Positions 24,780-32,376 of a DNA stretch of 62,242 nucleotides are shown in pieces (within the stretch, counting starts at the first letter, position 1; each line of letters opens with the position of its first letter). Both the position numbers and the translations under genes were made by a program. Location of the stretch: NCBI GenBank assembly GCA_902489925.1, contig CABUBX010000004.1, forward strand, positions 1 through 62,242. Direction: 5' to 3'. A model generated the notes under the pieces. It searched no databases. It saw only the letters and a program-made list of their open reading frames with translations, and was not told the origin of the DNA. The DNA is from an uncultured Lachnospiraceae bacterium (GTDB taxonomy: Bacteria > Bacillota > Clostridia > Lachnospirales > Lachnospiraceae).

Positions 24780-25946
24780 TTAATGAAGATCCTTTCCGCT
24801 AACGAAATGACCTTCGACACTTTTAAATCCCTGAAATTCTTCCAGCCATGCACGAAATACCTCATTAGGGTCCAGCTCAGGAAGTTCTTCCGGGTAGAGC
24901 ATCTTTGCGATGTAGCAAGTTCCCACAAGCTTGCTTGCACCACCATGACTAAATTGTGTCATGAAATAAATCGCATCATCCTCTACAGCCTGAATACTAT
25001 CCCATCCGGCTCTATTTACAATTTCATCATACGCCGCTTTAAATTCTTCTTTTGTCGGCGGTGTATATAAACCGGTTCCTGAAAGCGCTTCTGCTGGTGT
25101 TATAACTTTAATAATAGCATCCGGATTTCGCTCTATAACTTCCTCAGGATCCACCTCACTGCTGCTTATATTTTCATTATTTACAGCAAAAATATTTTCA
25201 ACCTGTGCATACTCAACCATATCGAACATCGGATCGCCCTGAAGTACTGTTTTCAGCTCACCCTTTGTCTCAAAATACACTTTCTTTTTCGGCACATCCT
25301 TCAACTGCATTTTAATATATTCCAATTTTCCATTGAAATAATCATAAAATTCCTTTGCCTGTTCTTCAACACCAAAAATCTTCCCGATATTTTCTGTCTG
25401 ATTTTTAAAATCTGCAGTTTCATATCCGGAAATCACAAAAACCTTGATACCAAACGGCTCAAGCTTGCTTGCCGCCTCCTCATACGTCCCGTTTGCCGGC
25501 AAAATCACAAGTTCAGGATTTAATTCCACAATTTTCTCATAATCTAACTCTTTTTGACTTTTTCCAATGACCTGATCAGGATCAAACATTCCCCAATATT
25601 CTCTATCCTGTGCCGTATTCATATCAACCGAAATGATGTGATCAATGGCGCCGCAGGCACGAATCAATTCATTATTATAACGCAGAGCACATACCGCCTT
25701 GTCCACAGGAACCGAGAGTTCAACCTCACGCCCTGCATTATCTGTCAGAGTAACCGTTGTTTCTTCCGCTTCTGACTGTGCATCAGACACTTGCGTTGTC
25801 TCTAATTGGGTATCCATCTCTTCTGTTGTCTCTGACTGTGCATCATTTTTCTTTGATTCAGTACTGGTTCCTGACGCTGCACACCCTGTCAAAACACCAA
25901 AGGCCAGCATAATGGCCAATCCTACTGCAGCTACTTTTCTTTTCAT
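24780..25946 (-). CDS. btuF: Corrinoid-binding lipoprotein of ABC importer
   Basis: 388 residues. Signal peptide with lipobox VLTGC (Cys22), an acidic low-complexity linker to about residue 70, then a class III periplasmic-binding domain starting VTLTDNAGREVELSVPVDKA. ELVILPANGTYEEAASKLEP and the long interdomain helix are typical of FecB/BtuF proteins. It is the first gene after the cobalamin riboswitch. The C-terminal region is slightly longer than in classic BtuF. The cargo is inferred from the riboswitch. Confidence 0.85.
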   Translation of the reverse strand: MKRKVAAVGLAIMLAFGVLTGCAASGTSTESKKNDAQSETTEEMDTQLETTQVSDAQSEAEETTVTLTDNAGREVELSVPVDKAVCALRYNNELIRACGAIDHIISVDMNTAQDREYWGMFDPDQVIGKSQKELDYEKIVELNPELVILPANGTYEEAASKLEPFGIKVFVISGYETADFKNQTENIGKIFGVEEQAKEFYDYFNGKLEYIKMQLKDVPKKKVYFETKGELKTVLQGDPMFDMVEYAQVENIFAVNNENISSSEVDPEEVIERNPDAIIKVITPAEALSGTGLYTPPTKEEFKAAYDEIVNRAGWDSIQAVEDDAIYFMTQFSHGGASKLVGTCYIAKMLYPEELPELDPNEVFRAWLEEFQGFKSVEGHFVSGKDLH

Positions 25947-26006
25947 AATGTACCTCCTAAATTCGGACCCGCCTTCGGCTATTCAAATAATTGCCATATG
26001 CAAAAA

Positions 26007-26032
26007 AAATCTGTCACCGAAATGACAGATTT
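26007..26032 (-). terminator. Expression-platform terminator of the cobalamin riboswitch
   Basis: On the minus strand, arms AAATCTGTCA and TGACAGATTT (10 bp, perfect) around a six-base loop run into eight T. It lies about 60 bases before the lipoprotein ATG and just after the aptamer, as in riboswitches that act by transcription termination. Confidence 0.85.
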
Positions 26033-26043
26033 CCCCTACATCT

Positions 26044-26222
26044 AAAATATCCATTCATCATACGCTTATCCGGTGTCCGCAGAATAACGTGACTTCACAC
26101 AGGCAAGTATCTGACTCACGGTTTACATATAGGCTTTCCATATGTACCGCACACAGTAACGGCCTTGTGCAGGATTTTCACCTGCTTCCTTTTATGCTTT
26201 CGCACCTGCATGTTTCTTCGTT
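26044..26222 (-). ncRNA. Cobalamin (B12) riboswitch aptamer
   Basis: Read on the minus strand, the conserved core is present in order: GCAGGTGAAAATCCTGC, GGCCGTTACTGTG (matching the GCCACUGU box region), and GAGTCAGATACTTGCCTGTG (the AGUCAGGAUACCUGCC box). The boxes are separated by a hairpin with ACATATGG and CCTATATGT arms. It lies upstream of btuF with an adjoining terminator. A promoter TTGTAA-17-TACACT lies near 26243-26271 on the same strand. The limits given are approximate. This, with the promoters, accounts for the 470 bases without genes here. Confidence 0.88.
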
Positions 26223-26331
26223 AAATTAATATGTTTTCCTTCTCAAGTGTATCACATCCTATACTTGATTACAATAATTATTTTGAATACCATACTTTTT
26301 TTCGTCATTATGATGTAGTTTTAATCACTAC

Positions 26332-26361
26332 TTGACATAGCACTTTTAGAAATTATATAAT
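26332..26361 (+). promoter_or_regulatory. Promoter of the acyl-CoA synthetase gene
   Basis: TTGACA (26332-26337), 18-base spacer, TATAAT (26356-26361): both boxes match consensus. About 55 bases of leader follow before the TTAGGAGG ribosome site. Confidence 0.8.
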
Positions 26362-26418
26362 TATTCTCAGAGTTTGATACAAATTTAAGTATCACCAAAC
26401 ATTTTAGGAGGCTTTCTC

Positions 26419-28092
26419 ATGACAGAAACAGAATTTACATATACAGCAGAATCCGGTGTCTCCGGAAAATTTATAGAAACAGCCTTTGATTCAGAAGGTA
26501 TTCTCTCGGGCATCCGTTTCAAAAATGACGAAGCATACAACTTCGCTTATGACACAGTCGATGCTCTTGCCCAAAAATGTCCGAATAAACCAGCAATGAT
26601 TTATGTATCTAATGAAAAAGAGGGCGCAACATTTACCTTCGGTGACATGAGCCGCCGTTCTTCCCAAACTGCACACTACTTTGAATCTCTAGGCATAAAA
26701 AAGGGAGACCGTGTCATGCTTGTATTAAAAAGGCACTATCAATTTTGGTTTTCCATTCTCGCCCTTCACAAAATCGGCGCTATCGTCATTCCTGCCACAA
26801 ACCTTTTAGTCAAGCAGGATTTCGTATATCGTTTTAATGCCGCCGATGTCAGCGCTATTGTCTGCACTTCTGACGGCAATGTATCTGATTATGCCGAACA
26901 GGCCGCAAAAGAATGTCCGCAATTAAAAACAAAAATTATTGTCGGCGAGCCAAAGGAAGGATGGCATGATTTTAACAAAGAGTTTTTAAACTTTCCTGAA
27001 ACCTTTGAGCGTCCGACAGGTGAAGCCGCCGCCTCAGGAAGCGACCCTATGCTTATGTTCTTTACCTCCGGCACAACAGCTTATCCGAAAATCGCCACAC
27101 ACAATTTCAAATATCCTCTTGGACATTTTATTACCGCCAAATATTGGCATAATGTCGATTCGAACGGCATCCATTTTACGATTTCCGATACAGGCTGGGG
27201 CAAGGCTTTGTGGGGTAAGCTCTACGGACAGTGGATGTGTGAGGCCTGTATATTTACTTATGATTTTAACAACTTTGAGCCAAAAGATATTTTATCAATG
27301 TTTGAAAAATACCATATCACAACGTTTTGCGCACCGCCGACAATGTACCGGTTTATCATAAAGCTCGATATGTCAAAGTATGATTTATCTGCCTTAAAGT
27401 ACGTTACTGTAGCCGGAGAGGCCTTAAATCCCGAAGTCTATAACCGTTTTTACGAAGCAACCGGCTTGAAATTGATGGAAGGCTTCGGCCAGACAGAAAC
27501 CACTTTGACCATTGCCAATTTGAAAGGTATGGAACCCAAACCCGGTTCAATGGGAAAACCATCCCCGCTTTATGATATCGACATTCAGCGTCCTGACGGC
27601 ACAAGCACCGACGTTGGCGAAACCGGCGAAATTGTCATCAGAACAAAAGAACATATCCCTAACGGTCTTTTTACCGGCTATTATAACGATGACGAAAAAA
27701 CTAAAGCCGCATGGCATGACGGCTATTATCACACCGGCGATACCGCTTACAAGGATGAAGACGGTTACTTCTGGTATGTCGGCCGCGTCGATGATTTAAT
27801 TAAATCTGCCGGCTATCGCATCGGACCTTTTGAAATCGAAAATGTCATTATGGAATTGCCTTATGTCCTTGAATGTGCCGTCACTGCACCACCGGACGCA
27901 ACACGCGGACAGACAATTAAAGCAACTATCGTCCTCACAGAAGGTACTGAAGCAACTCCGAAACTAAAGCGTGAAATTCTGGCTTATGTAAGAAAAAATA
28001 TGGCTTCCTACAAATGGCCTAAAATTATAGAATTTACAAAGGAACTTCCGAAAACCATCAGCGGCAAAATACGCCGTGTGGAAATTCGCTAA
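26419..28092 (+). CDS. Medium-chain acyl-CoA synthetase (AMP-forming)
   Basis: 557 residues of the ANL superfamily. Ordered motifs: the phosphate loop FTSGTTAYPKIATHN (Ala replaces the more common Gly), the ATP motif GFGQTETT, YHTGDTAYKDEDGYFWYVGR with the ribose-binding Asp, and the C-terminal catalytic lysine in PKTISGKIRRVEIR. The overall pattern (TVDALAQKCPNKPA, WGKALWGKLYGQW) is that of MACS-type enzymes, rather than acetyl-CoA synthetase. It activates a fatty or aromatic acid to its CoA ester; the substrate is not predictable. It is monocistronic, with its own promoter and terminator. Confidence 0.88.
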   Translation: MTETEFTYTAESGVSGKFIETAFDSEGILSGIRFKNDEAYNFAYDTVDALAQKCPNKPAMIYVSNEKEGATFTFGDMSRRSSQTAHYFESLGIKKGDRVMLVLKRHYQFWFSILALHKIGAIVIPATNLLVKQDFVYRFNAADVSAIVCTSDGNVSDYAEQAAKECPQLKTKIIVGEPKEGWHDFNKEFLNFPETFERPTGEAAASGSDPMLMFFTSGTTAYPKIATHNFKYPLGHFITAKYWHNVDSNGIHFTISDTGWGKALWGKLYGQWMCEACIFTYDFNNFEPKDILSMFEKYHITTFCAPPTMYRFIIKLDMSKYDLSALKYVTVAGEALNPEVYNRFYEATGLKLMEGFGQTETTLTIANLKGMEPKPGSMGKPSPLYDIDIQRPDGTSTDVGETGEIVIRTKEHIPNGLFTGYYNDDEKTKAAWHDGYYHTGDTAYKDEDGYFWYVGRVDDLIKSAGYRIGPFEIENVIMELPYVLECAVTAPPDATRGQTIKATIVLTEGTEATPKLKREILAYVRKNMASYKWPKIIEFTKELPKTISGKIRRVEIR

Positions 28093-28116
28093 ACTTTCAC
28101 TTATTTACCTATAACA

Positions 28117-28183
28117 AAAGGGACACATCTACTTTGTTGGCATCGATAAAAATGAATGCTTAACAAAACAGATGTGTCCCTTT
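28117..28183 (+). terminator. Terminator of the acyl-CoA synthetase gene
   Basis: Arms AAAGGGACACATCT (28117-28130) and AGATGTGTCCCTTT (28170-28183), 14 bp and perfect. Inner bases TTGTT/AACAA also pair. It begins about 25 bases after the stop codon. Confidence 0.75.
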
Positions 28184-28192
28184 CTATATTAA

Positions 28193-28220
28193 AAAGCCTC
28201 GTGGTCTCCCACGAGGCTTT
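28193..28220 (-). terminator. Terminator of the rplJ-rplL operon
   Basis: Arms AAAGCCTCGTGG and CCACGAGGCTTT (12 bp, perfect) around a four-base loop, followed on the minus strand by TTTTT. It ends transcription 20 bases after rplL, so rpoB is not in this operon. Confidence 0.9.
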
Positions 28221-28239
28221 AATTGCGCACATCACAAAA

Positions 28240-28614
28240 TTATTTAACTGTAACTTTAGCGCCTTCAGCTTCGAATTTAGCTTTGATTTCTTCAGCTTCT
28301 TCTTTGCTAACTGCTTCTTTGATTACCTTTGGAGCGTTGTCTACAGCTTCTTTAGCTTCTTTTAAGCCAAGACCTGTTAACTCACGAACAACTTTGATAA
28401 CCTTAACCTTGTTAGGGCCAACTTCTGTAAGCTCAACGTCGAACTCTGTCTTTTCTTCTTCTGCTGCACCGCCGTCAGCTGCTGCTGCTACAACAACACC
28501 TGCTGCTGCAGATACACCAAATTCTTCTTCACATGCTTTTACTAATTCGTTTAATTCTAATACGGATAATTCTTTAATAGCTTCAATAAATTCAGCTGTT
28601 GTTAATTTTGCCAT
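28240..28614 (-). CDS. rplL: Ribosomal protein L7/L12
   Basis: 124 residues. An N-terminal dimerisation domain (FIEAIKELSVLELNELVKAC) leads to an Ala/Gly-rich hinge and the C-terminal factor-binding domain (NKVKVIKVVRELTGLGLKEA, then KEAVDNAPK). It forms the L12 stalk with L10 just upstream. Ribosome site GGAGG precedes the ATG. Confidence 0.98.
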   Translation of the reverse strand: MAKLTTAEFIEAIKELSVLELNELVKACEEEFGVSAAAGVVVAAAADGGAAEEEKTEFDVELTEVGPNKVKVIKVVRELTGLGLKEAKEAVDNAPKVIKEAVSKEEAEEIKAKFEAEGAKVTVK

Positions 28615-28674
28615 TTTAATTTACCTCCAATTTTTCATTAATCATCTTACGGATTGTTTTAAATCCACCCGAAA

Positions 28675-29166
28675 TTATTCTGCGCTCTGGCTTTCAGCAA
28701 TCTGCTTAATAACACGAGCAAAGTTTGCGATAGGTGACTGGATGCTTCCAAGCAATTTTCCAAGAAGTACTTCTCTTGATGGGATTGTAGCGATAACTTT
28801 TATCATCTTCTCATCGTAGAATGTACCTGCAACGACACCGCCCTTGAACTCAAGCTTTGGCATCTCTTTTAAGAAAGAGTTGACAATTCTTGCAGGAGCT
28901 GTAGCGTCCTCTTTGCTTACTGCAATCGCTGTAGGACCTTCTAAAAGGTCTGCAAGCGGTTCAAATTCTGTACCTTCAATCGCACGTTTAATTAAAGTAT
29001 TCTTGTATACTTTGTAAGTAACATTGCCTTCTCTTAAAGACTTACGAAGCTTTGTATCTTCTTCAACTGTCAGACCACGGTAATCAACTAATACCATTGC
29101 CTGAGCGCCGTCTAATAATGCTTTAATCTCGTCAACGACTGGCTGTTTTAATTCTACTTTTGCCAC
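28675..29166 (-). CDS. rplJ: Ribosomal protein L10
   Basis: 163 residues. AMVLVDYRGLTVEEDTKLR and YKVYKNTLIKRAIEGT are the conserved N-terminal rRNA-binding part; the C-terminal helix binds L12. The gene follows its own leader RNA, through which L10 (with L12) should repress the operon. Confidence 0.97.
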   Translation of the reverse strand: MAKVELKQPVVDEIKALLDGAQAMVLVDYRGLTVEEDTKLRKSLREGNVTYKVYKNTLIKRAIEGTEFEPLADLLEGPTAIAVSKEDATAPARIVNSFLKEMPKLEFKGGVVAGTFYDEKMIKVIATIPSREVLLGKLLGSIQSPIANFARVIKQIAESQSAE

Positions 29167-29206
29167 TTTTGGTGCACCTCCTTAAATAATAATGTGATGT
29201 ACCGCC

Positions 29207-29346
29207 AAAAAAAGCTCTCTGTGTATGCACACAGAGAGCTTCTAATGTTATAAGTCAGTGCTCACTAAAGAGCTTGCTTATATCTTCCTCGGTAGGCGTT
29301 TTTTCCTTATGCCTTACGGCACCTACTGTCTCTGGCAGCATTCGCT
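29207..29346 (-). ncRNA. L10 (rplJ) leader RNA with terminator hairpin
   Basis: On the minus strand the leader begins about six bases after the promoter and carries the kink-turn region with GCCGTAAGGCATAAGG and CGCCTACCGAGGAAGATAT typical of Firmicute L10 leaders. It ends in the hairpin AGCTCTCTGTGT / ACACAGAGAGCT (29213-29240) followed by seven T. The hairpin acts as an attenuator ahead of rplJ. Limits are approximate. Confidence 0.85.
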
Positions 29347-29351
29347 TCGCT

Positions 29352-29380
29352 ATTATAGCATGATATATATCGGTTGTCAA
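29352..29380 (-). promoter_or_regulatory. Promoter of rplJ-rplL
   Basis: TTGACA (29375-29380), 17-base spacer, TATAAT (29352-29357) on the minus strand: perfect consensus. It starts inside the intergenic space just after rplA. Confidence 0.93.
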
Positions 29381-29397
29381 TCATAAACCGCAATTTT

Positions 29398-30090
29398 TTA
29401 TGCAAACTGTGTTGGATTTAATTTAACACCAGGACCCATTGTAGAAGTCATTGTTACACTTCTTAAATACTGACCCTTTGCAGCTGACGGTTTTGCCTTA
29501 ATGATTGCACCCATTAATGTATGGAAGTTGTCCGCTAACTGTTCTTCTGTAAATGATGCTTTTCCAACAGGTACGTGGATAATGTTTGTCTTATCCAATC
29601 TGTACTCAATCTTACCTGCTTTAATATCGTTAACAGCTTTTGTAACGTCCATTGTTACTGTACCAGCCTTAGGGTTTGGCATTAAGCCCTTAGGTCCAAG
29701 GATACGTCCTAAACGACCTACAATACCCATCATATCAGGTGTAGCAACAACTACGTCGAAGTCAAGCCATCCTTCGTTCTGAATCTTTGGCACTAATTCG
29801 TCTCCGCCTACGAAATCTGCACCTGCAGCCTCTGCCTCAGCTACTTTATCGCCTTTTGCGAAAACTAAAACTTTAACCTTCTTACCTGTACCGTGAGGTA
29901 ATACAACGGCACCACGAACCTGCTGGTCTGCGTGACGTCCGTCAACACCTAAACGGATATGTGCTTCAACTGTTTCATCAAATTTTGCACTTGCTGATTT
30001 CTTAACAAGCGCAACTGCGTCTGCAACGCTGTAAAGGCTTGCGCGGTCTACTAACTTTGCAGCCTCTGCATATCTTTTACCTTTTTTCAT
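29398..30090 (-). CDS. rplA: Ribosomal protein L1
   Basis: 230 residues. MKKGKRYAEAAKLVD and the conserved block GLMPNPKAGTVTMDV are diagnostic. I start at the ATG at 30090, which follows AAGGAGGATTTTATA; an in-frame extension upstream runs through the regulatory hairpin and is rejected. It forms the L1 stalk and is expected to bind mRNA elements ahead of rplK and its own gene. Confidence 0.97.
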   Translation of the reverse strand: MKKGKRYAEAAKLVDRASLYSVADAVALVKKSASAKFDETVEAHIRLGVDGRHADQQVRGAVVLPHGTGKKVKVLVFAKGDKVAEAEAAGADFVGGDELVPKIQNEGWLDFDVVVATPDMMGIVGRLGRILGPKGLMPNPKAGTVTMDVTKAVNDIKAGKIEYRLDKTNIIHVPVGKASFTEEQLADNFHTLMGAIIKAKPSAAKGQYLRSVTMTSTMGPGVKLNPTQFA

Positions 30091-30106
30091 TATAAAAATC
30101 CTCCTT

Positions 30107-30134
30107 GTGGTCATATCGGGAGCTACCCTCCCAC
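30107..30134 (-). promoter_or_regulatory. L1-type mRNA regulatory hairpin upstream of rplA
   Basis: On the minus strand, an outer helix GTGG/CCAC and an inner GGGA/TCCC helix enclose an asymmetric internal loop (AGGG side and ATGA side). It nearly duplicates the element before rplK (30608-30634) and ends 17 bases before the ATG, against the ribosome site. The shape mimics the L1-binding site of 23S rRNA, so it is probably a translational operator. Confidence 0.6.
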
Positions 30135-30158
30135 TTGTCTGAAACAATAGACGGGTAA

Positions 30159-30584
30159 TTAGTCTTCTACTGTGATACCCATACTTCTTGCTGTACCAGC
30201 AATCATGCTCATAGCAGCTTCAAGGCTTGCAGCATTTAAGTCCGGCATCTTTAATTCAGCGATTTTCTGAATTTCTGCCTTAGAAATCTTTGCTACTTTT
30301 GTCTTGTTAGGTACTGCTGAACCTGACTGAATCTTGCAGGCTTTCTTTAATAATACTGCTGCCGGTGGAGTCTTTGTGATGAAGCTGAAGCTTCTGTCAT
30401 TGTAAACTGTGATGACAACAGGGATAATCATACCTGCCTGATCTGCTGTTCTTGCGTTGAATTCTTTTGTAAACTGTACGATATTAACACCGTGCTGTCC
30501 TAATGCAGGACCAACTGGTGGCGCTGGTGTTGCCTTACCAGCAGGAATCTGTAATTTAATATATCCTGTTACTTTCTTTGCCAT
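30159..30584 (-). CDS. rplK: Ribosomal protein L11
   Basis: 141 residues. GYIKLQIPAGKATPAPPVGP and ALGQHGVNIVQFTKEFNART are the conserved N-terminal domain; the C-terminal RNA-binding domain ends ARSMGITVED. It belongs to the GTPase-associated centre. It lies between nusG and rplA in the usual order. Confidence 0.98.
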   Translation of the reverse strand: MAKKVTGYIKLQIPAGKATPAPPVGPALGQHGVNIVQFTKEFNARTADQAGMIIPVVITVYNDRSFSFITKTPPAAVLLKKACKIQSGSAVPNKTKVAKISKAEIQKIAELKMPDLNAASLEAAMSMIAGTARSMGITVED

Positions 30585-30607
30585 GATTTAGGCACCTCCT
30601 GAATATT

Positions 30608-30634
30608 GTGGTCATGCGGGAATGTCCCTCCCAC
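30608..30634 (-). promoter_or_regulatory. L1-type mRNA regulatory hairpin upstream of rplK
   Basis: The same outer GTGG/CCAC and inner GGGA/TCCC helices as the element before rplA, with matching loop bases GAGGG and CATGA. A second hairpin (GTCTGTG/CACAGAC) lies just upstream. The element sits 24 bases before the rplK ATG. L1 repression of the rplK-rplA unit is established in other bacteria. Confidence 0.6.
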
Positions 30635-30662
30635 CGTCTGTGTACTCACAGACTGTTAAATG

Positions 30663-31181
30663 TTACATTTTTCTGATATCTAAGAAACTAATGTCTTCGA
30701 CGGCAGTTTCCCGTCCAAACATGTCCACGCCGATTGTCACCGACGCTTTATTCATGTTGATGGCTCTAATCTGTCCGACCGTATCTTTCCATGCACCGGC
30801 AATAACGCTTACCTCATCGCCGATTTCAAAATCAATTTCCACTTCCGGCGGCTGAATACCCATGCGGGTCATCTCCTCCTCCGTCAGCGGTACCGGTTTT
30901 GACTCCGGTCCTACAAAGCCTGTGACACCTCTTGTGTTTCTCACAACATACCATGTTTCTTCATTCATATCCATGTGAAGCAGTACATAGCCCGGAAACA
31001 GTTTCTTCTGAGATGTCTTTTTCTGACCGTTTTTAATTTCCACGACATCCTGCAGCGGAACCTCGACGCTCAGAATCTGGTCTTCAAGGTGAAGATTTTG
31101 GATTGATTTCTCGATATTCGCTTTGACTTTTTTCTCGTAGCCTGAATAAGTATGCACTACATACCATTTAATATCTGCCAT
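30663..31181 (-). CDS. nusG: Transcription termination/antitermination factor NusG
   Basis: 172 residues. N-terminal NGN domain (KWYVVHTYSGYEKKVKANIE) and C-terminal KOW domain (EIGDEVSVIAGAWKDTVGQI). It binds RNA polymerase to affect pausing and couples to the ribosome. It follows secE by 14 bases. Confidence 0.97.
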   Translation of the reverse strand: MADIKWYVVHTYSGYEKKVKANIEKSIQNLHLEDQILSVEVPLQDVVEIKNGQKKTSQKKLFPGYVLLHMDMNEETWYVVRNTRGVTGFVGPESKPVPLTEEEMTRMGIQPPEVEIDFEIGDEVSVIAGAWKDTVGQIRAINMNKASVTIGVDMFGRETAVEDISFLDIRKM

Positions 31182-31195
31182 ACTCTCATCCTTTC

Positions 31196-31399
31196 CTATA
31201 GCCCAATAAGAAAGTTAATGCCATACTCGAAAATTAAATCAAGCACCGCAATAATAACACCAAGAATTACGGATAGTACAACAACCGCTGTTGTCTTTCT
31301 TGCGGCTGTCTGTTTGTCAGGCCAGATAATTCTCTTAAATTCAGCCTTGATTCCGGCGAATTTAGAAGGTTTTTTTGCCTTTGCGGCTGTCTCACCCAT
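31196..31399 (-). CDS. secE: Preprotein translocase subunit SecE
   Basis: 67 residues. A basic amphipathic segment (FKRIIWPDKQTAARKT) precedes one membrane helix (AVVVLSVILGVIIAVLDLIF), as in the short Gram-positive SecE. I start at the ATG at 31399 behind GGAG rather than at an in-frame ATG six codons upstream. Confidence 0.93.
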   Translation of the reverse strand: MGETAAKAKKPSKFAGIKAEFKRIIWPDKQTAARKTTAVVVLSVILGVIIAVLDLIFEYGINFLIGL

Positions 31400-31422
31400 C
31401 TTCTCACTCCTTAACAAACCAA

Positions 31423-31572
31423 TTACTTCGTTTCTTTGTGCATAGTATGCTTCTTACAGAATCTGCAGTACTTTTTGGTTTCCATTCTGTCCGGGTGAGC
31501 TTTCTTCTCTTTTGTCATGTTGTAATTACGCTGCTTGCACTCCGTACATGCTAATGTGATTTTAACGCGCAC
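31423..31572 (-). CDS. rpmG: Ribosomal protein L33
   Basis: 49 residues with a GTG start at 31572 behind ACGGAGGTGG. The product begins MRVKITLACTECKQRNYN and keeps the four zinc-ribbon cysteines (CTEC and CRFC), so it is the zinc-binding form. It is first in the rpmG-secE-nusG run. Confidence 0.96.
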   Translation of the reverse strand: MRVKITLACTECKQRNYNMTKEKKAHPDRMETKKYCRFCKKHTMHKETK

Positions 31573-31652
31573 AACTTCCACCTCCGTTAAGTTTAAATTT
31601 TGTTGGTCTCATTTTTAGGCATAAAAAAAAGACCGCTTCCATAGCGCATATA

Positions 31653-31682
31653 ACTATAACACAGATTTGTGTCGTTCGTCAA
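31653..31682 (-). promoter_or_regulatory. Promoter of the rpmG-secE-nusG operon, overlapping the end of pflA
   Basis: TTGACG (31677-31682), 18-base spacer, TATAGT (31653-31658). The -35 box lies within the last codons of pflA. A short GC hairpin with a T9 run (31622-31648) follows and may be the pflA terminator or part of the new 5' leader. Confidence 0.6.
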
Positions 31683-32376
31683 TATATTTTTCTAAAATTT
31701 CAATAGTTTTCGCACTGCAGGGCGGTACATCCTTCAGCGGAAATTCTAATTTCATATTCTCATACTTCGTCATACATATTTTTCTAAACGGCAGCAGCTC
31801 AATTTTCTCAAGCGACGGATAATTTTTTCCAAAATCATTGAGCGCCATAATTTCCTCCGAACTATCCGTTATTCCCGGGACAACAACGTGACGAAACCAT
31901 AGTGGAATATTTCTCTTTCTGACAAGCTCAAGAAAGGCCTTCACTTGCTCTAAGCTGCCGCCGCAGTATCTTTTATAGGCCTGCTCTGTGCCAAACTTGA
32001 TATCGCAAAGCACAAGGTCCGTATATTCAAGCACCCCGTCTGCCGCCGAAAGGTTGCCTATCCCCGATGTATCAAGCGCCGTATGAATCCCCTCTTTTTT
32101 AAGCTGTTTAAATAACTCACGGCAAAATCCGGCCTGCAAAAGCGGCTCGCCGCCGGAGACGGTCACCCCGCCCCCGCGGCTGATAAATGATTTATACCGC
32201 AAAACCTTTTTGACAAGCTCATCTGTATCTGCCGTCATGCCGCCGTCCACAGTCCATGTTTCAGGGTTATGGCAGTAGGCGCATCGAAGCGGACAGCCCT
32301 GCATAAATATAACACAGCGGACACCCGGGCCGTCAACGGCGCCCATACTCTGAAAAGCGTTGATTCTTCCTATCAT
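31654..32376 (-). CDS. pflA: Pyruvate formate-lyase activating enzyme
   Basis: 240 residues of the radical SAM family. The cluster motif is in GCPLRCAYCHNPETW (C-x3-C-x2-C). The SAM-binding GGEPLLQ and the C-terminal LPFRKICMTKYENM segment fit PflA. It installs the glycyl radical on PflB. Its ATG shares one base with the pflB stop codon. Confidence 0.95.
   Translation of the reverse strand: MIGRINAFQSMGAVDGPGVRCVIFMQGCPLRCAYCHNPETWTVDGGMTADTDELVKKVLRYKSFISRGGGVTVSGGEPLLQAGFCRELFKQLKKEGIHTALDTSGIGNLSAADGVLEYTDLVLCDIKFGTEQAYKRYCGGSLEQVKAFLELVRKRNIPLWFRHVVVPGITDSSEEIMALNDFGKNYPSLEKIELLPFRKICMTKYENMKLEFPLKDVPPCSAKTIEILEKYIDERHKSVL

Noticed and set aside
26419..28092. Acetyl-CoA synthetase
   Set aside because: Length and motif set (about 557 residues, WGKALWGKLYGQW) fit the medium-chain acyl-CoA synthetase group; Acs is about 650 residues with a different N-terminus.
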